DNA of 64,000 bases, taken from NCBI GenBank assembly GCA_900491605.1, contig UESW01004014.1:699880-763879 (forward strand), in the 5' to 3' direction. The DNA is from Calamus simplicifolius (lineage: Eukaryota > Streptophyta > Magnoliopsida > Arecales > Arecaceae). The notes beneath the pieces were generated by a model. It searched no databases, was not told the origin of the DNA, and saw only the letters and a list, made by a program, of their open reading frames with translations. The position numbers and the translations under genes are program-made. Every line of letters begins with the position of its first letter. Positions within the stretch are counted from its first letter, which is position 1. This document shows positions 47,201-60,052 of the stretch, piece after piece.

Positions 47201-50200
47201 GAATTATTCAACTACAAAGATAGAAACATAACAAAAATTTGATAGTCTTCAATGGAAAATTTGATATAGTTGGTAACTTAACATGTTAATGATTTTTGAG
47301 CTTTTAGCATGTTCCTAGATGGTAAATTGAGCATGGGAGAGTGGGATCCTTTCATAACAAGCTAAATGGACATAGAAGGGACCCCTAGATATTTGAAAGA
47401 TTTAAATGCTACTCAAGGGAATGAAAAGGCTCTTCCATGGCAAGTTTATTTAGAAAAACTATGAATGATAGAAAGTTTGAATGAGAATTCAAGGATGTTC
47501 ATAATGGGATGGAAATCCATTTGCATCTGCAAAGCTCGGTATAGTTCAGAAGGTCATGGTACCGATTGGTTGCACCCTATGCTACATAAGAAGCTTTCAG
47601 GAGAGATCTAAGCAACTGTACGTTATCTGATGTCTGCTTCCTAAACATAATGATGATTTTTGAAGGTATTGGCATGCTCTCATGTGGCAAATTAGATATG
47701 AGAGAGTGGGATCGTTTCATAATGAACTAAACAGGCTCTAGAAGGGGCCCCTAAAACCTTGAAAGGTTTAAAAGCTACTCAAGGGATTATGCAAAAATGC
47801 ACTTCCTAGACAAGTTTATATAGGAAAATTGTGATGCAATAAGAGGATTGTATGAGAATTATAAGGCGTTTGTAATGTTTAGAAATAAAGTCAAATATTT
47901 GCTAGTTTAAGTCTTTGTCCCTAAATTCGCTAGCACTTGCAAAACTTACACATTCCAGCTAGTATCGTTCTTGCTAGTTGCACCCAGTGCTGCATCTCTC
48001 CTTATGGTTGCCCCTTCCTAAATAAGTTGATTTTTTAAGGTTTTGGGATGTTCCTAGGTAGAAAAGTAGGTCTAGGAGAGTGGGATCCTTTCATAATGAG
48101 CTAAATAGGCCAAAGAGACCCTACACTCTTTCAATCTACTCAAGGACTATATTAAAAGGCTCTTTCTTGGCAAGTTTAATAGGAAACTTGTGATGTGCTG
48201 ACCGTTTAGATGAGAATTCTATGATGTTCATAATAGTTGAGAAATAAAATCAAATATTTGCTTGTCGCCTGTAAATATGTTGGCTCTTATGAAGTGTTGC
48301 GTGGTCTAGCTAGTCATAGTAGCTACTGATTGCACCTAGTGCTGCATCAAAATCTCTCAAAAGTGATCTTATGCAGCTATATAGTTGTCCACTTCCAAGA
48401 TATTTTGTGACTTTTTGTTTTGGCATGTTCCTAGATGGTAAATAATGTATGGAAGAGTAGGATCCTTTCATAACCTAAATGGGCCACAAAAAGTCTAGAT
48501 TTTTTAGATGTTTAGAAGCTACTCAAGGTATTATACAAAGGCTCTTAGAAAGTTTATATAGGACAATTGTGATGTGCTGGAAGGTTTTGATGAGAATTAA
48601 AGGATATTCATAATGGTTTGGAAATAAAATCAAATGCTTAACTGTCAAAGTCTTCACTACGAATCCCACAATGCTTAGCATGGTCTATTTGATTATAGTA
48701 CTTGTTGGTTGCACCATGTGCTACATCAGAAGCTCCAGAGAGATCTTGTGAAACAGTATGGTTGCCCACTTCCTAAACATGATGATTTTCTAAGGTCTTG
48801 GCATGTTCTAGGTGGAAAAGTAGGTCCAAGGTATTGAGATCCTTTCATGATGCGCTAAATGGACAATACAAAGACCCTAGATTTTTCGTGAGTTTAGAAG
48901 TGATTATATAAAAAGGCTCTTGCTTGACAGGTTTATATAAGAAACTTGTAATGTAATCGAAGGTTTGAAGAGAATTCTAGGATATTCATAATGGTTTGGA
49001 AATAAAATCAAATATTTTCTTACTGAAGTCTTTGCCAACAAATCCATGGGCTACTGCAAAGGTTGGCATGATCTAAATAGTTATACTGCCTGCTAGTTGC
49101 ACACTGTGTTGCATTACAAGTTCTAGGGAGAGATCTTATGCAACCATACGGTTCTCCACTTTCTGGACAAGTTGATAGTTTTTTTCGAGGTTTTAGCATG
49201 TTTTTAAGTAGTAACTTAGGTCTGGGAGAGTGGGATCCTTTCATAATGATCTAAATGGGTTATCCAAGGGAAACATAGATGTTTGAGAGGTTTACAAACT
49301 ATTCAAGGGATCATATAAAAAAGGCTTTTCTTGGAAAGTTTAAATAGGAAAATTTGATCTAATAAAAGATTTCGATGAAAATTATGTTCACGATGGTTTG
49401 GAAATAAACCCAAAAATTTGCTTGTTGAAGTCCTTGCCCATAGATTCATTGGTTTCTACAAAGCTTCGCATGGTCCAGTTGCTTATAAAATCCACTAGCT
49501 GTACACTATGCTACATCAGAAGCTCTAGGGAAAAATCTCATGCAACTATACGGCTGTCCAGTTCCCAAAGATGTGGATGTTTTTTTGAGGTTTTTGCATG
49601 TTCCTAGGTGGTAGAATAGGTCTGGGAGAGTGGGATCCTTCCATAATGAAGATAGCCATGAAGAGGGGTAAGTGCAGGTTTAGGATTTATTAAAGCTAGA
49701 GCATTGGGAAGGGTCCAACTAGTTCAGGATTAAAGCTTTGTTGTTGTTGTTATAGAGTATTGGGGTCGGTCAACATGATTTACTTTAGCTATACTAGGTC
49801 AATTTGATCTTCAAGTTGTGGGGATATGGTGAGAAACATGTAATGCTGAGTTAAATGGTGCTTAGACACTCATTGCATTAGATGGAAGCACCTTTTATGG
49901 ATGAATATTCTAAGCTCGATTTTGATGAAACATGGGTGGAAAAGCAGTAATTTGTTATGGTGTTTGAGAGGACTAAGTGTCCACAGGTATTGGCAGAGAG
50001 AAGTTTGAGACAGGTTTTATGAATCTTAAATGAAGTATCACCAATGTAGGATTGGAAAATGGCATTTCAAGTCAGTGAGCTTGCATTCTTTAGTTAAATG
50101 GGTGGCAAGCCACGTTATACACAAGAATGATAAGAAAACATTCTTCTTAGAACTTCACCTTTTACTGAGAATAAAGGTTTTGATGTTTCTAGCAACACAT

Positions 50201-53200
50201 GGTATCATCGATAAGATACGATTCAGTGTTGTGGTGCATTGCACAACCATAAAGGAGTTAGTGCATGTAGTTGGTTTATATGGGTATAAGTCTTATGCAA
50301 GGGGTATATGCGGAAATTTGGGCCTAAGTGACTAAGATGGGAAGATGTTAAAGGGAAGAATAAAAAAGCTTGGCACAAAAATGTTGAAGGGGTTGGTAAT
50401 TGCATACAAAAGAAATGGGGCATTTCAAGAGGCTATTTGAATATAATTCATAAAGCAGTACAGCGTTGAATGACTTAAAAGTAAATCCAAAATTGGGGGT
50501 AGTTGGAATATGATTCCTTAGTTTTACATATGCTGAGTTGAAAGGTATTTAAAGCAATAGCGTTATGGTTAAAATGGAGGGAGTAGATTAGGTCATAAAT
50601 GCACCCTAGGAATCACTAATATAAAGGTCATGAGCAACCTTAAAATGAAGAATTGAAATGTCAGACTTAAATGAAGAATTGAAATGCTAGACTTGGTAAA
50701 GTAAATCACATAATAAATTGAAGAACAGATCCATCACACATACACCTGCACAAAACAAAACTCAACTGGTCATGGACATACAAGGCCAAATAACAGGCAC
50801 TTATTGGTGTTAATAGCCTATGAAGAAATTCTGAAGACCCGTTATTACAAGTTTTTCCCGTTTCACTCGGGAAAAGCTTTCTGGGACATGGTACCAAACC
50901 TAAATCTGGAGTATATAGTTGACTCCCTCATGCAATAACGTTAGGTTTCCAAGGCCACACATCCATAAAAGTGAAACCTAACCAAGATTGAGAAGCTAGA
51001 GATAGGATTCTGAATATCAAGGCATTGTGCAAACAGGCGGTTATAATCTCCACTTCAATAAAACAATGTTTTCATTTTAAGTAACCTGAAATTACTTATT
51101 CCTCATTATAACCCATTCAAACAAGGTGCAGTGTTAAGTGGCTGGCTGGCAAGTTTCTATATTTTAAAGGGTTCCCACAAAAGATAAGTGTCTCTCTTCC
51201 GGGCAAAAAGAAGGATCTAATGGAAAAGATTCCTTTAAGATCATATTGCAATCCTTTTATCACTCTGAATGATCCAAGCTGACATCAAGAGAGGTCCCTA
51301 TGAAAGTCAGCTCCAGAAATATAATAAACTTTAAGCTCTCTTCTTAGTCTGAACCAATAGCAAGCAGAGTCTTCATCCCCCTCAGTTTTCTTCCCAATTC
51401 AAGGTATATCACTAATTGCTAGTCTAGACAAAGCAAAGAAGTACGATAGTTATCAAGGAGGTCATGCCAAAAGGATGACTAGCCTCCACCAACCAAAATA
51501 ATCAATGCCTTTCTTTTTAGGTGGGGGTCTTTAGTATTAGTTTCCTCATTTAAGGAACTGTATAAACAGCCCACAGACATACATCTAATCAACACTGATC
51601 GTCAAAGTCGATATCAGGAACCTGTTATGGTTATACTTGTTTTAGTCAATATCAAGTTGTTATAGTTATACTTGTTTTGGTTGATATCGAATGTGATATG
51701 GCTGTTTCTTAAATGCTACATCCACTTTCAAAGCAAACGTTCATTCATACATTGATAAATTTCCACGGTTACTGTTTCGTTTGTGAATTCTAATCAAAAC
51801 GACAGTCAAAGTTGATATCAAGAACCTGTTATAGTTATACTTGTTTTGCTGATATTGAGAACCTGTTATACATATTTTGTTGATGCGAAAACCCTGCTAT
51901 AGCTGTTCTTTAAATGCTACATCCACTTTCAAAGTAAACATTCATTCATGCCTTGATAACTCTTTCATTTGTGAATTAGATCAAACTCAATGGTTCTGCA
52001 GTTACCAATTCAAGGCAAGCTTAATATCCTTCTTCGGATGTGCAAAAGATTTTCGTTTGCAACTCTTCAAAGGATGTCAGATAACATGGGTGGAAAGTTG
52101 AAGTTACCATTAAAGCACCTAGGGCAAACATATAAACAACTAAATTTACAAATTAAGTAGCAGTAAGAAAAATTAACTTGGTGACAAAGTAATTCAATAT
52201 CCAGTGCAAACTATCCTAGAGCCCGAGAACAAACTTGAAGCAAACATAGGGTCATCCTACAATGGTCTCAAAGCACAATATTTTAGTTATGAAAACAGTA
52301 AAATCACAATCAGCATGCCTGCATGTGTTCTACAATCAAATTAATACATGCACGTTCTTGATTTAAAGAACAAAGCAGAAATTTAATAATGAGTAAAATC
52401 TATGGATTGTTCTACATAAGTTCTCACTAGCAAGAAGGTATAAGAGAACACTTTATGAGATCCCTGCAACAGTACTAACACATCATTTTAGCATGGAATG
52501 TTATTTGATCTAATCTTCTCTGGTATATGTAAATTTTTAAAGAAGAAAGCTCAAAACAGACTTGCAAATGTGCAAGAAAATTATATAGAAAAAGTCACCT
52601 AGTCAGGTTTATATACTTCAAAATGGCTGAGCTTTACAAGCCACTTCCAAAACTAAGAATAAAAATACTCTAGCTAATATTTTTGGTGAAAAAATTGAGA
52701 ACAATAACTTAAATTCACCAAATCATTCATCATTCTTGAGTATAAAAGTTTATGGTTGTTAATAAGAAAACAATATGAAACTTGTCTTAGTATCCAAACA
52801 AACATGGATAAAAAGATATATGCCATCAATACTCAACTAAAATAAGTGTGAAATGAATAGAGATCAAGCATAAATAACTAGCTTAACTGTTGCTCATGCC
52901 AATTCTGAAATGCTAATTTTCAAGCTTTCACATGTAAACTTTTGATGGGACATCAAGACAATCACATCAAATGAAAATTAAGTAATTCTCATTGTTTCAT
53001 AAAAAATCAATTTTAAGAATTACCAAGAAATTAATGCAAAAAGGAGTGCAGAGCCTCTTGAGGTGAACTTTTCTTAAACAATATTAACAATATGTGAACT
53101 AATTAGTAGGAATAACTCACATATTGGAGATGGAGAGACTGCAGATGACATAGAAATCGGCGATGTAGGTGCTGTGCCATGACGCTTGCCCACCATTGGA

Positions 53201-56200
53201 CCGGATGCATTGGCGAACACATGCGATGAGGGTGAAGGCTTTGGGGCCACTTGGGAAGTTGGTCCCAGTTGCTTGTGCTGTGGAGGAATGGCTGAGTAAG
53301 GTGAATTTTCTGAAGGAACAGGTGCATAAGGATGGTATCCTGGAAAAGCGTTAGGAGGAAGTGATGGCGGATGGCATGGCTCCCTTTTAGGAGATGGAGC
53401 AGAATTTGTTACTGAAGGTCCAGGTGAATCCGAAGATCGAGATGGTGGTTGAGGGCCATTTTCAGGGGCAACTGCATATATTGGACTTTCAGATGGTGAT
53501 AAAGGATCACAATAGAAACATGGATGCTGGTGATGGTGAGTGGTTGATGGAGAAGGAGCATGAGAAGGAGAGAGAGTGGGGTTGGAAGAAATTGGTGGTG
53601 CAGGATATGGAACGTCCACAGATGGAGACAACGAAGGTGTCAAGGAAGGGGATGGAGAAGGACTAGGGGATAAAGAAGAGATAGAGTCCTGTAGGTATGA
53701 TGACAACCGCACTTCCTTTACTTTGCCGAAAACAGAGTGATTCAGGCCAAGGTTTTTTGCATGATGCCCTCTGATGACCTGAGCTAGTTGTTTCAGCCTA
53801 TACGGTAAAAGGCTACGGCCATCAACATCTGACAAAACTGAAGCCTGAACAGTAACTGGAGGCGCCACAGTTGAACCATTCACATTTGTCATCTCTACAT
53901 ACACATTCTGCAAGCATGAAAGTGCATGAAAATGTTTTGTTGCACATATGGAACAGAAATTGCAGAAATTATACAATATATACTAATTGTATGATGGGTA
54001 CCTCATCTGATTTCAGATTCAATCCATACTTCAGCTCATAATTCAACTGATCAAGATTCTCCTGGATCTGAACAATGGAATTATTTAATGTGAAGTTAAA
54101 TAGGACTTGGGGGGTTCTCTCCCAGATAAAAGCTGACTTCGCTGGAGTCACAGTAATCCCACCAGGAAACTTCAAAAGTTCAAAAGAAGAGGGATGCCCA
54201 AAAAGTGATGGTGTCAGAGACAGATTCAACTGTTTAAGGACCAACTCTATCAAAGATGATCTCAACACACTTAAGGCAGGTGAACCTATTAAGGCATATC
54301 TTGAATCAGGAAGAACACCAAATACGACAAAAGTAGAGTTTGCTGGAGCCAAAGAGTGCATGGAAACAATTGAAACCTGTTGCAATAATTTAATTCAATC
54401 AGGTTAAGTACTCTTGCAAATACAAATGAAAACTGTGAATACAAATTAAAACCAGACCTTAGAATTTGGTACCCCTATGTCCTCAAAAATGTCATATTCT
54501 AGTCTTTCACTTTCAGCCAAAAGCAGGGAAATTGGCTTTTGCAAAATGAAGCTAGCCTGGATTTCAGCTGAAAAGAGAAAGGAGTAAGTTTTGTCTTAAA
54601 ATAAATAATCCAATTTTTTCATCCATGTTCAAGTAAAAGAAACATTAAAATAAATAAAAAATAAAACTTAAGGAATGTATAAAGTAGGTGAATATGTGTG
54701 TTTGGTTTCACGTTTGGTGGGGGAAATTGCCACATGGTCAATTCATGAACAATAAATGGCATGTACAAAGAATACTAGACATACATAAGCCAGTCATTTA
54801 GTTTTAGCTTTTTTCCTAGGCATCATGCAACAATTGGCATGTTCTTAAGCCAAGCATAATTATAACAAGCCCACAATATATCGTTGCACAAATAACTATC
54901 CACTATTAGATTTCTATCGACTAAAAGAAATTTCATGCTACTGGAAAATCAAGAAACTAATCAGAGATATAATCTTTTTACATACTAACCTCAGGTGAAG
55001 TTGTTGGATAGAACGCTTCAACATGTCTCCCATTTGACTAATACAAATAATCTCTGATATGCATACAGTCTATGTGGTATATCAAATGGTAAAACACAGT
55101 TGTGCTACTTTAAGTCACTACACCAAGGGATGCTCACGATATCGTTTAAGCAATCCATTATGCTCCAACTATAAGAAAATATAAATGTTCTCAATTTCCT
55201 AAAATACCTAGCAACCATGTAAATATTCCATAAACCAAGCCATGAAGGCCTAAATGGCTACACCACTGCAACTGAAACCTGAATTATACCCCACCAGCCT
55301 AATCACCAAAGACAAACAAGGCAAGATGGCTCTCAATCACTGATCATCAAACAACTTATGCAATCCATATGTCTATTTTGGTAATAATAAAAGAACATGA
55401 AGAGAACAAGGGCATGATATCTAAAACAACAGTCTGTAATACCTCCAACTACCCAAGAGATCATGGTGCCTCATGATTGATGAAGATAATAAGCAAAAAA
55501 GAAGACATAATGGAGAAACTATTTCAAGAAGTGGTCTATACAGCCTCGTTCTAATGTGATCTCCTAACTGCCCACATATGGTATAGGCCACCTTTTTTTG
55601 CATTGACAAGTTGCATGGTTGATACCCAAATGGGCTACATAAGTCCATGCCTCGAATATGCAACCCTCCACCTGCTCTATAACTTCTCACATTTTGTTTC
55701 AGCAGTTCTGACAGTTTCAGAAGTTCATGATCCAGCATCAATAATCTATAGCCAAAAAATTTTGTAAAAATTACAAAAATATTAGAAAAATAAAGAAAAG
55801 TGCAACGAATAAGGAGAAAAATGAAAGTCATTTTAAAATGTACTGTATTGTCGGGAAACTACCTTTAAAAAAATAAAAATAAAAAAAGACAAATACATGT
55901 TTTGTATCATTCTAGACTGTAATATATCATTATCATTTGATCCAGCACCATAAGGGACTGTTTGGTTTTCCAGTTTTATGAAGGTCTTTTTCCTAAAACT
56001 TAAATTCCATGCAAAAAAAATGGTAAAATAATACAGGGAAAACTTCTATTAGTTTCATTACTATTTGGCTATTTAATGATGGTATGAGAACTATCTTTAA
56101 GTAATAAATTTTCAATCTAAAGCAGAAGGAGAACTACCCCAAGATAAGTAGAGAATACCTGTGGTGTATGCATGTTCAAGACTAGTCATATTTGTCCATT

Positions 56201-56453
56201 TACATTTATCAGTTTACACATCTGTATCATCATTAGGGATTGCCTTTAACAAATGTCATAATTTCTGAAGGCCATAAAAATTCGCCATTTAATCATGGGG
56301 AGCATAAAGGAATGTAGAGGCACGAAATAATCAATAATAGGGTATTTAGGAGGAAGGGAGAGGTCAACTGTTGCACAAGTAGTCTGAGCGAAGGATCTGG
56401 AAGTAATTAGAAGGGAAGACATTGCAGGGCACACATGTGCGAACAAGCGAGCA

Positions 56454-56502
<49 letters not shown>

Positions 56503-59500
56503 GCGAACAAGCGAGCAAGTGAGAGAGAGAGAGAGAGAGATTGTGCGAACAAGCGAGCAAGTGAGAGAGAGAGAGAGAGAGAGAGATTTTCTTTCTTTTT
56601 AAATCTGCAAAACCATTCAATGTTACAAGTCTACTTGACCAAGTGAAACAAGAAAATGGGTGGTCAGATCAAATATAATTCCGGCATTTCTGTAGTCCCC
56701 CTTTACTTGAACACAGGGTTTCTTTGATCTCTAATAAAAACAGGTTTCAAGTTTTATGAGATTCCAGTATCAATTAAAACAAATTTTGGTATCTCGCAAA
56801 AACACATGCTTTCACAAAAATTATTGGAAGTCGGTTCCGGAACTGTCTATTATGGTAAGGTCGGCCAACCAAACATCCTTTGAAACTCTAAGCATACTCA
56901 AGCCTAGGATGGTTAAATCTGGCAACAAATTTATTTCTCTAGATTTTCATTAAACTTCATATCAAGACACTTCTGACTCCTTTACAAACCTCAAGTTTTC
57001 AAGTTTAATTTTGTCAAAATGTTTAAGTCTGAAGGTTTGAAGACATGAGAAAAGAAAAAAATAAATTTAATCCCCTAAGACAGTTTCCAATGAAATTCCA
57101 AAACCAACCCTTCAGATCGGTTCCAGCTGAAACCAAAACAGTAACAGAACCATTCATTCATTCCCACTAACATCTTGACAAGCATATATGGTTCTCTCAA
57201 TTGCGGCTTGTACACAACCTATGATGAAATACAAGTTCAAATAAGATAAAGACCAAGTAGAATATCTACAAAAAAAGGTATATGGTCTTTTATGTTTTGC
57301 TTTTAGAAAAAAAAAAAACTACAAACAGAAAATCCATCCTTCTTATTGACCATATTTCTTATTACAGTACTGTACAACTAATTGAACAAGCTCTAGCAAT
57401 ACATCTTGACAAATCAATATGGCATGCATTAATATATCATCTAGCGATACAAATATCGCAACAGGCATGATACAAGTACTCATGCATGTAGATCTAACAA
57501 ACCTACGTGTGCCAGTAGGCTGGTACATCTCATCTACCTTCTGTTGCCTTATTGCTAACCCACCTAATGCATTTCCTGTTGTCATGATTCCCAAATATTG
57601 ATAAAATAAAAGGAAAAGTAGATGTGATCTTTGTGTCCCATTAAAGAGGATTAAGGAAACAGTGTTTGTTGACCACATGTGAGGTAGTAACAGCTGGAGG
57701 CATGGAGGAGTCCAACAGAGAGGCAACGGCATGGTTGAGGATCATAGATGGTCCCCTCTCTTTGGTTGTGCTCAAACCCAACTTTTCCGCATGTAATGGA
57801 TTTAAATCCAAACAAAGGGACTTCTTAGCACCAATCAGACCAGTGCTAATGTTGCTCACACCTTCCTTTGCTTGAGAAGAATTTTCACCACGATTTCATT
57901 GGCACCGCCCGCACCTCTTTATCATTGCCATTACCTAGACCCTTTATTTCACCTTCTTTAGAGGGTGTGCGCATAACTATTCATGATGCCAGATTACAAG
58001 GTGCAGGAGCAGGAATGCAGAGCAGCCATCAAAGGAGATATGGGGATGGACAGCATCATAAGCACAATCGCACAAGATCTAGTAGAGATGGCGACAAGTT
58101 CACTGCATCCCAATCATCATCCTCCTCTACTGCTTTACTTTTCTTCCTCTTTTACCTTGAGTTTGGAAATCCATCCTGGTGGAAGGTATTGGCTTGCTAG
58201 TGCCAATGAAGGTTAGGCAAAGTGAGGGCAAGGCAAAGGAGAAGATGAAGATATACCAAAGGTAATCCAATAGACTACCGATTCACCAGTTTAGATGGTG
58301 AAACAGCTTTTCGTGCCCTGTGTCAGCTTATAAGCACATGTAGGTATGTAGGGCCTGCTCACACAAGTAGGTTTAGCACACCTTATATTACAATACATTC
58401 ATGTGCATAGCTTGGCCAAACTGGGACTAAATTGTCAAGTGCATGAATGCTTACAGAGTCCACCAATATAACCCTTCTTCTATCTAGTTTAGGTTCCATA
58501 CCCGACATTCAGTGCTAAAACTCTTTTATAATGAAATTTTCTTGCATTTTCATATTCATTCATGTCATATTTGTCAAAATTAGTATGATATACATTGGGA
58601 TTTGGTTATAATTCACATCAAATTCAACACAAGAAGCACCTCCAATTCAGAGAAACAATGATTTAGTACACTTTCGCTTTACAATGAGAGATTTTTACCT
58701 GTGTTAATATTCTAAAACATAAAAATTAAGATCTAATTTTATTGAGTATCCCTTTCTCTTACAAGACATATTTGTCACACTAAAGCGAATGTGTTTTGGT
58801 GTTTCCAATTTTCCTTTTCCCATCACTCACTTTCTTTGCATTAAAATAAAGCAATTTTCCAAGCCAAAATCATTGAAAGGAAGAAACTGGAGGTGTGATA
58901 ACACGTGTAACAAAAAAAGTTAGGATATAATGTTCCAACCCTCCCCCCACCACCCCAAAAAAAAGGTTAAGAGGTTAAAAAATAATGTTAACCTACAGGG
59001 ATCATCCAAGACTCTTCCACAAAAGACTAAAGAACTGAATATACAGTTGTGAAATTGAAATAGAATGGATTTTAACAAAATAATTGTCATAGAATAGCTT
59101 CATATGAGCAAATCACTTATTTCACTCAAGAAACAGGAGCAAATGAAATATATATGACAAGACAATCAAAGATCAAAGTTAAAACTGAAGCCATAATATG
59201 AATTTTGGAATCAATGTGCCATATGTCTCATGACAACTTCAGCTCAATTTATCATGAAACTGACTTTCACACACTCAGTTCAATCCCAGAATTATAGAGA
59301 TTTCTTTCATTATCCTGCAAGGGATCATAGGTCACTCGACTGTGGTATTGGTATAGGCAAAATGCGTTATAGGCATAACAATTAGTGCAATCAATATGTC
59401 ACTCAACTGTGGAATTGTGATGGGCAACAAATGCCGTAGGCATAGTAACCTGTGCAATCAATTTCAATTATTATCTATTGGGATGCTCAACCATGTAATT

Positions 59501-60007
59501 GCGATGGGCAAAATGTGTAATAGTCATCTATCCATCTATCTAAGCCAAGCAATGATGAGACCAAAGGTAGCCAGAAGTAGGCAAGAACATGTCTAAGACC
59601 ATGAGAAGGGTGGTTGAGTCCAAAGGGTTGGACGGTAAGAGTGCATTAGGGATTGGGTAGGGAAAAGATGAGGTTAAAGGTGGCCAGAGGTAGGCAAGAA
59701 CAGTATGAGACCATGAGAAGGGTGGTTGAGTCCAGAGCCTCAACCGTTAGAAGTGCATTAAGGATCAGTAAGGGCAAGATGCTCCATTTGCTGGTCAGAC
59801 CATATTTACAGGGCCTGGGACAGGTACATTGTTGTGCTACTGAGGCTGGAGTTGAAGGAGCCAAGGACATGTTGCACAGGTTGTTTGCTAACTTCAGTCA
59901 GCCACCCTCCATTTCTTGCTTGTTTCACCCAGCCATCCCCGTGGCCGCCCACTTATCTGCCTCCCTCTCTTTAGATTTCTCTTCTTCTCACCGTTCCTTT
60001 GTCCAGT

Positions 60008-60052
<45 letters not shown>

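Larger units (their letters stand above)
44320..53120 (-). other. Intron 4 of the glycoprotein gene (8.8 kb)
   Basis: Donor ATAT|GTGAGT at 53120; acceptor TTTTGATTTTCACAG ending at 44320. It contains the tandem array of about 380 bp (47280-49650), an RTE tail (about 49690-49752) and a 204-bp duplication (51601-52000). Open frames inside, for example 45746-46030 and 46135-46383, have no domain support. Confidence 0.8.

Noticed and set aside
53394..53666. Plus-strand frame opposite the Pro-rich exon
   Set aside because: Exact antisense shadow of exon 4 of the glycoprotein gene; its composition follows from the Pro/Ser codons on the other strand.
56246..56646. Open frames with Arg-Glu or Ser-Leu repeats
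   Set aside because: They are products of the (GA)n minisatellite and have no non-repeat coding content.
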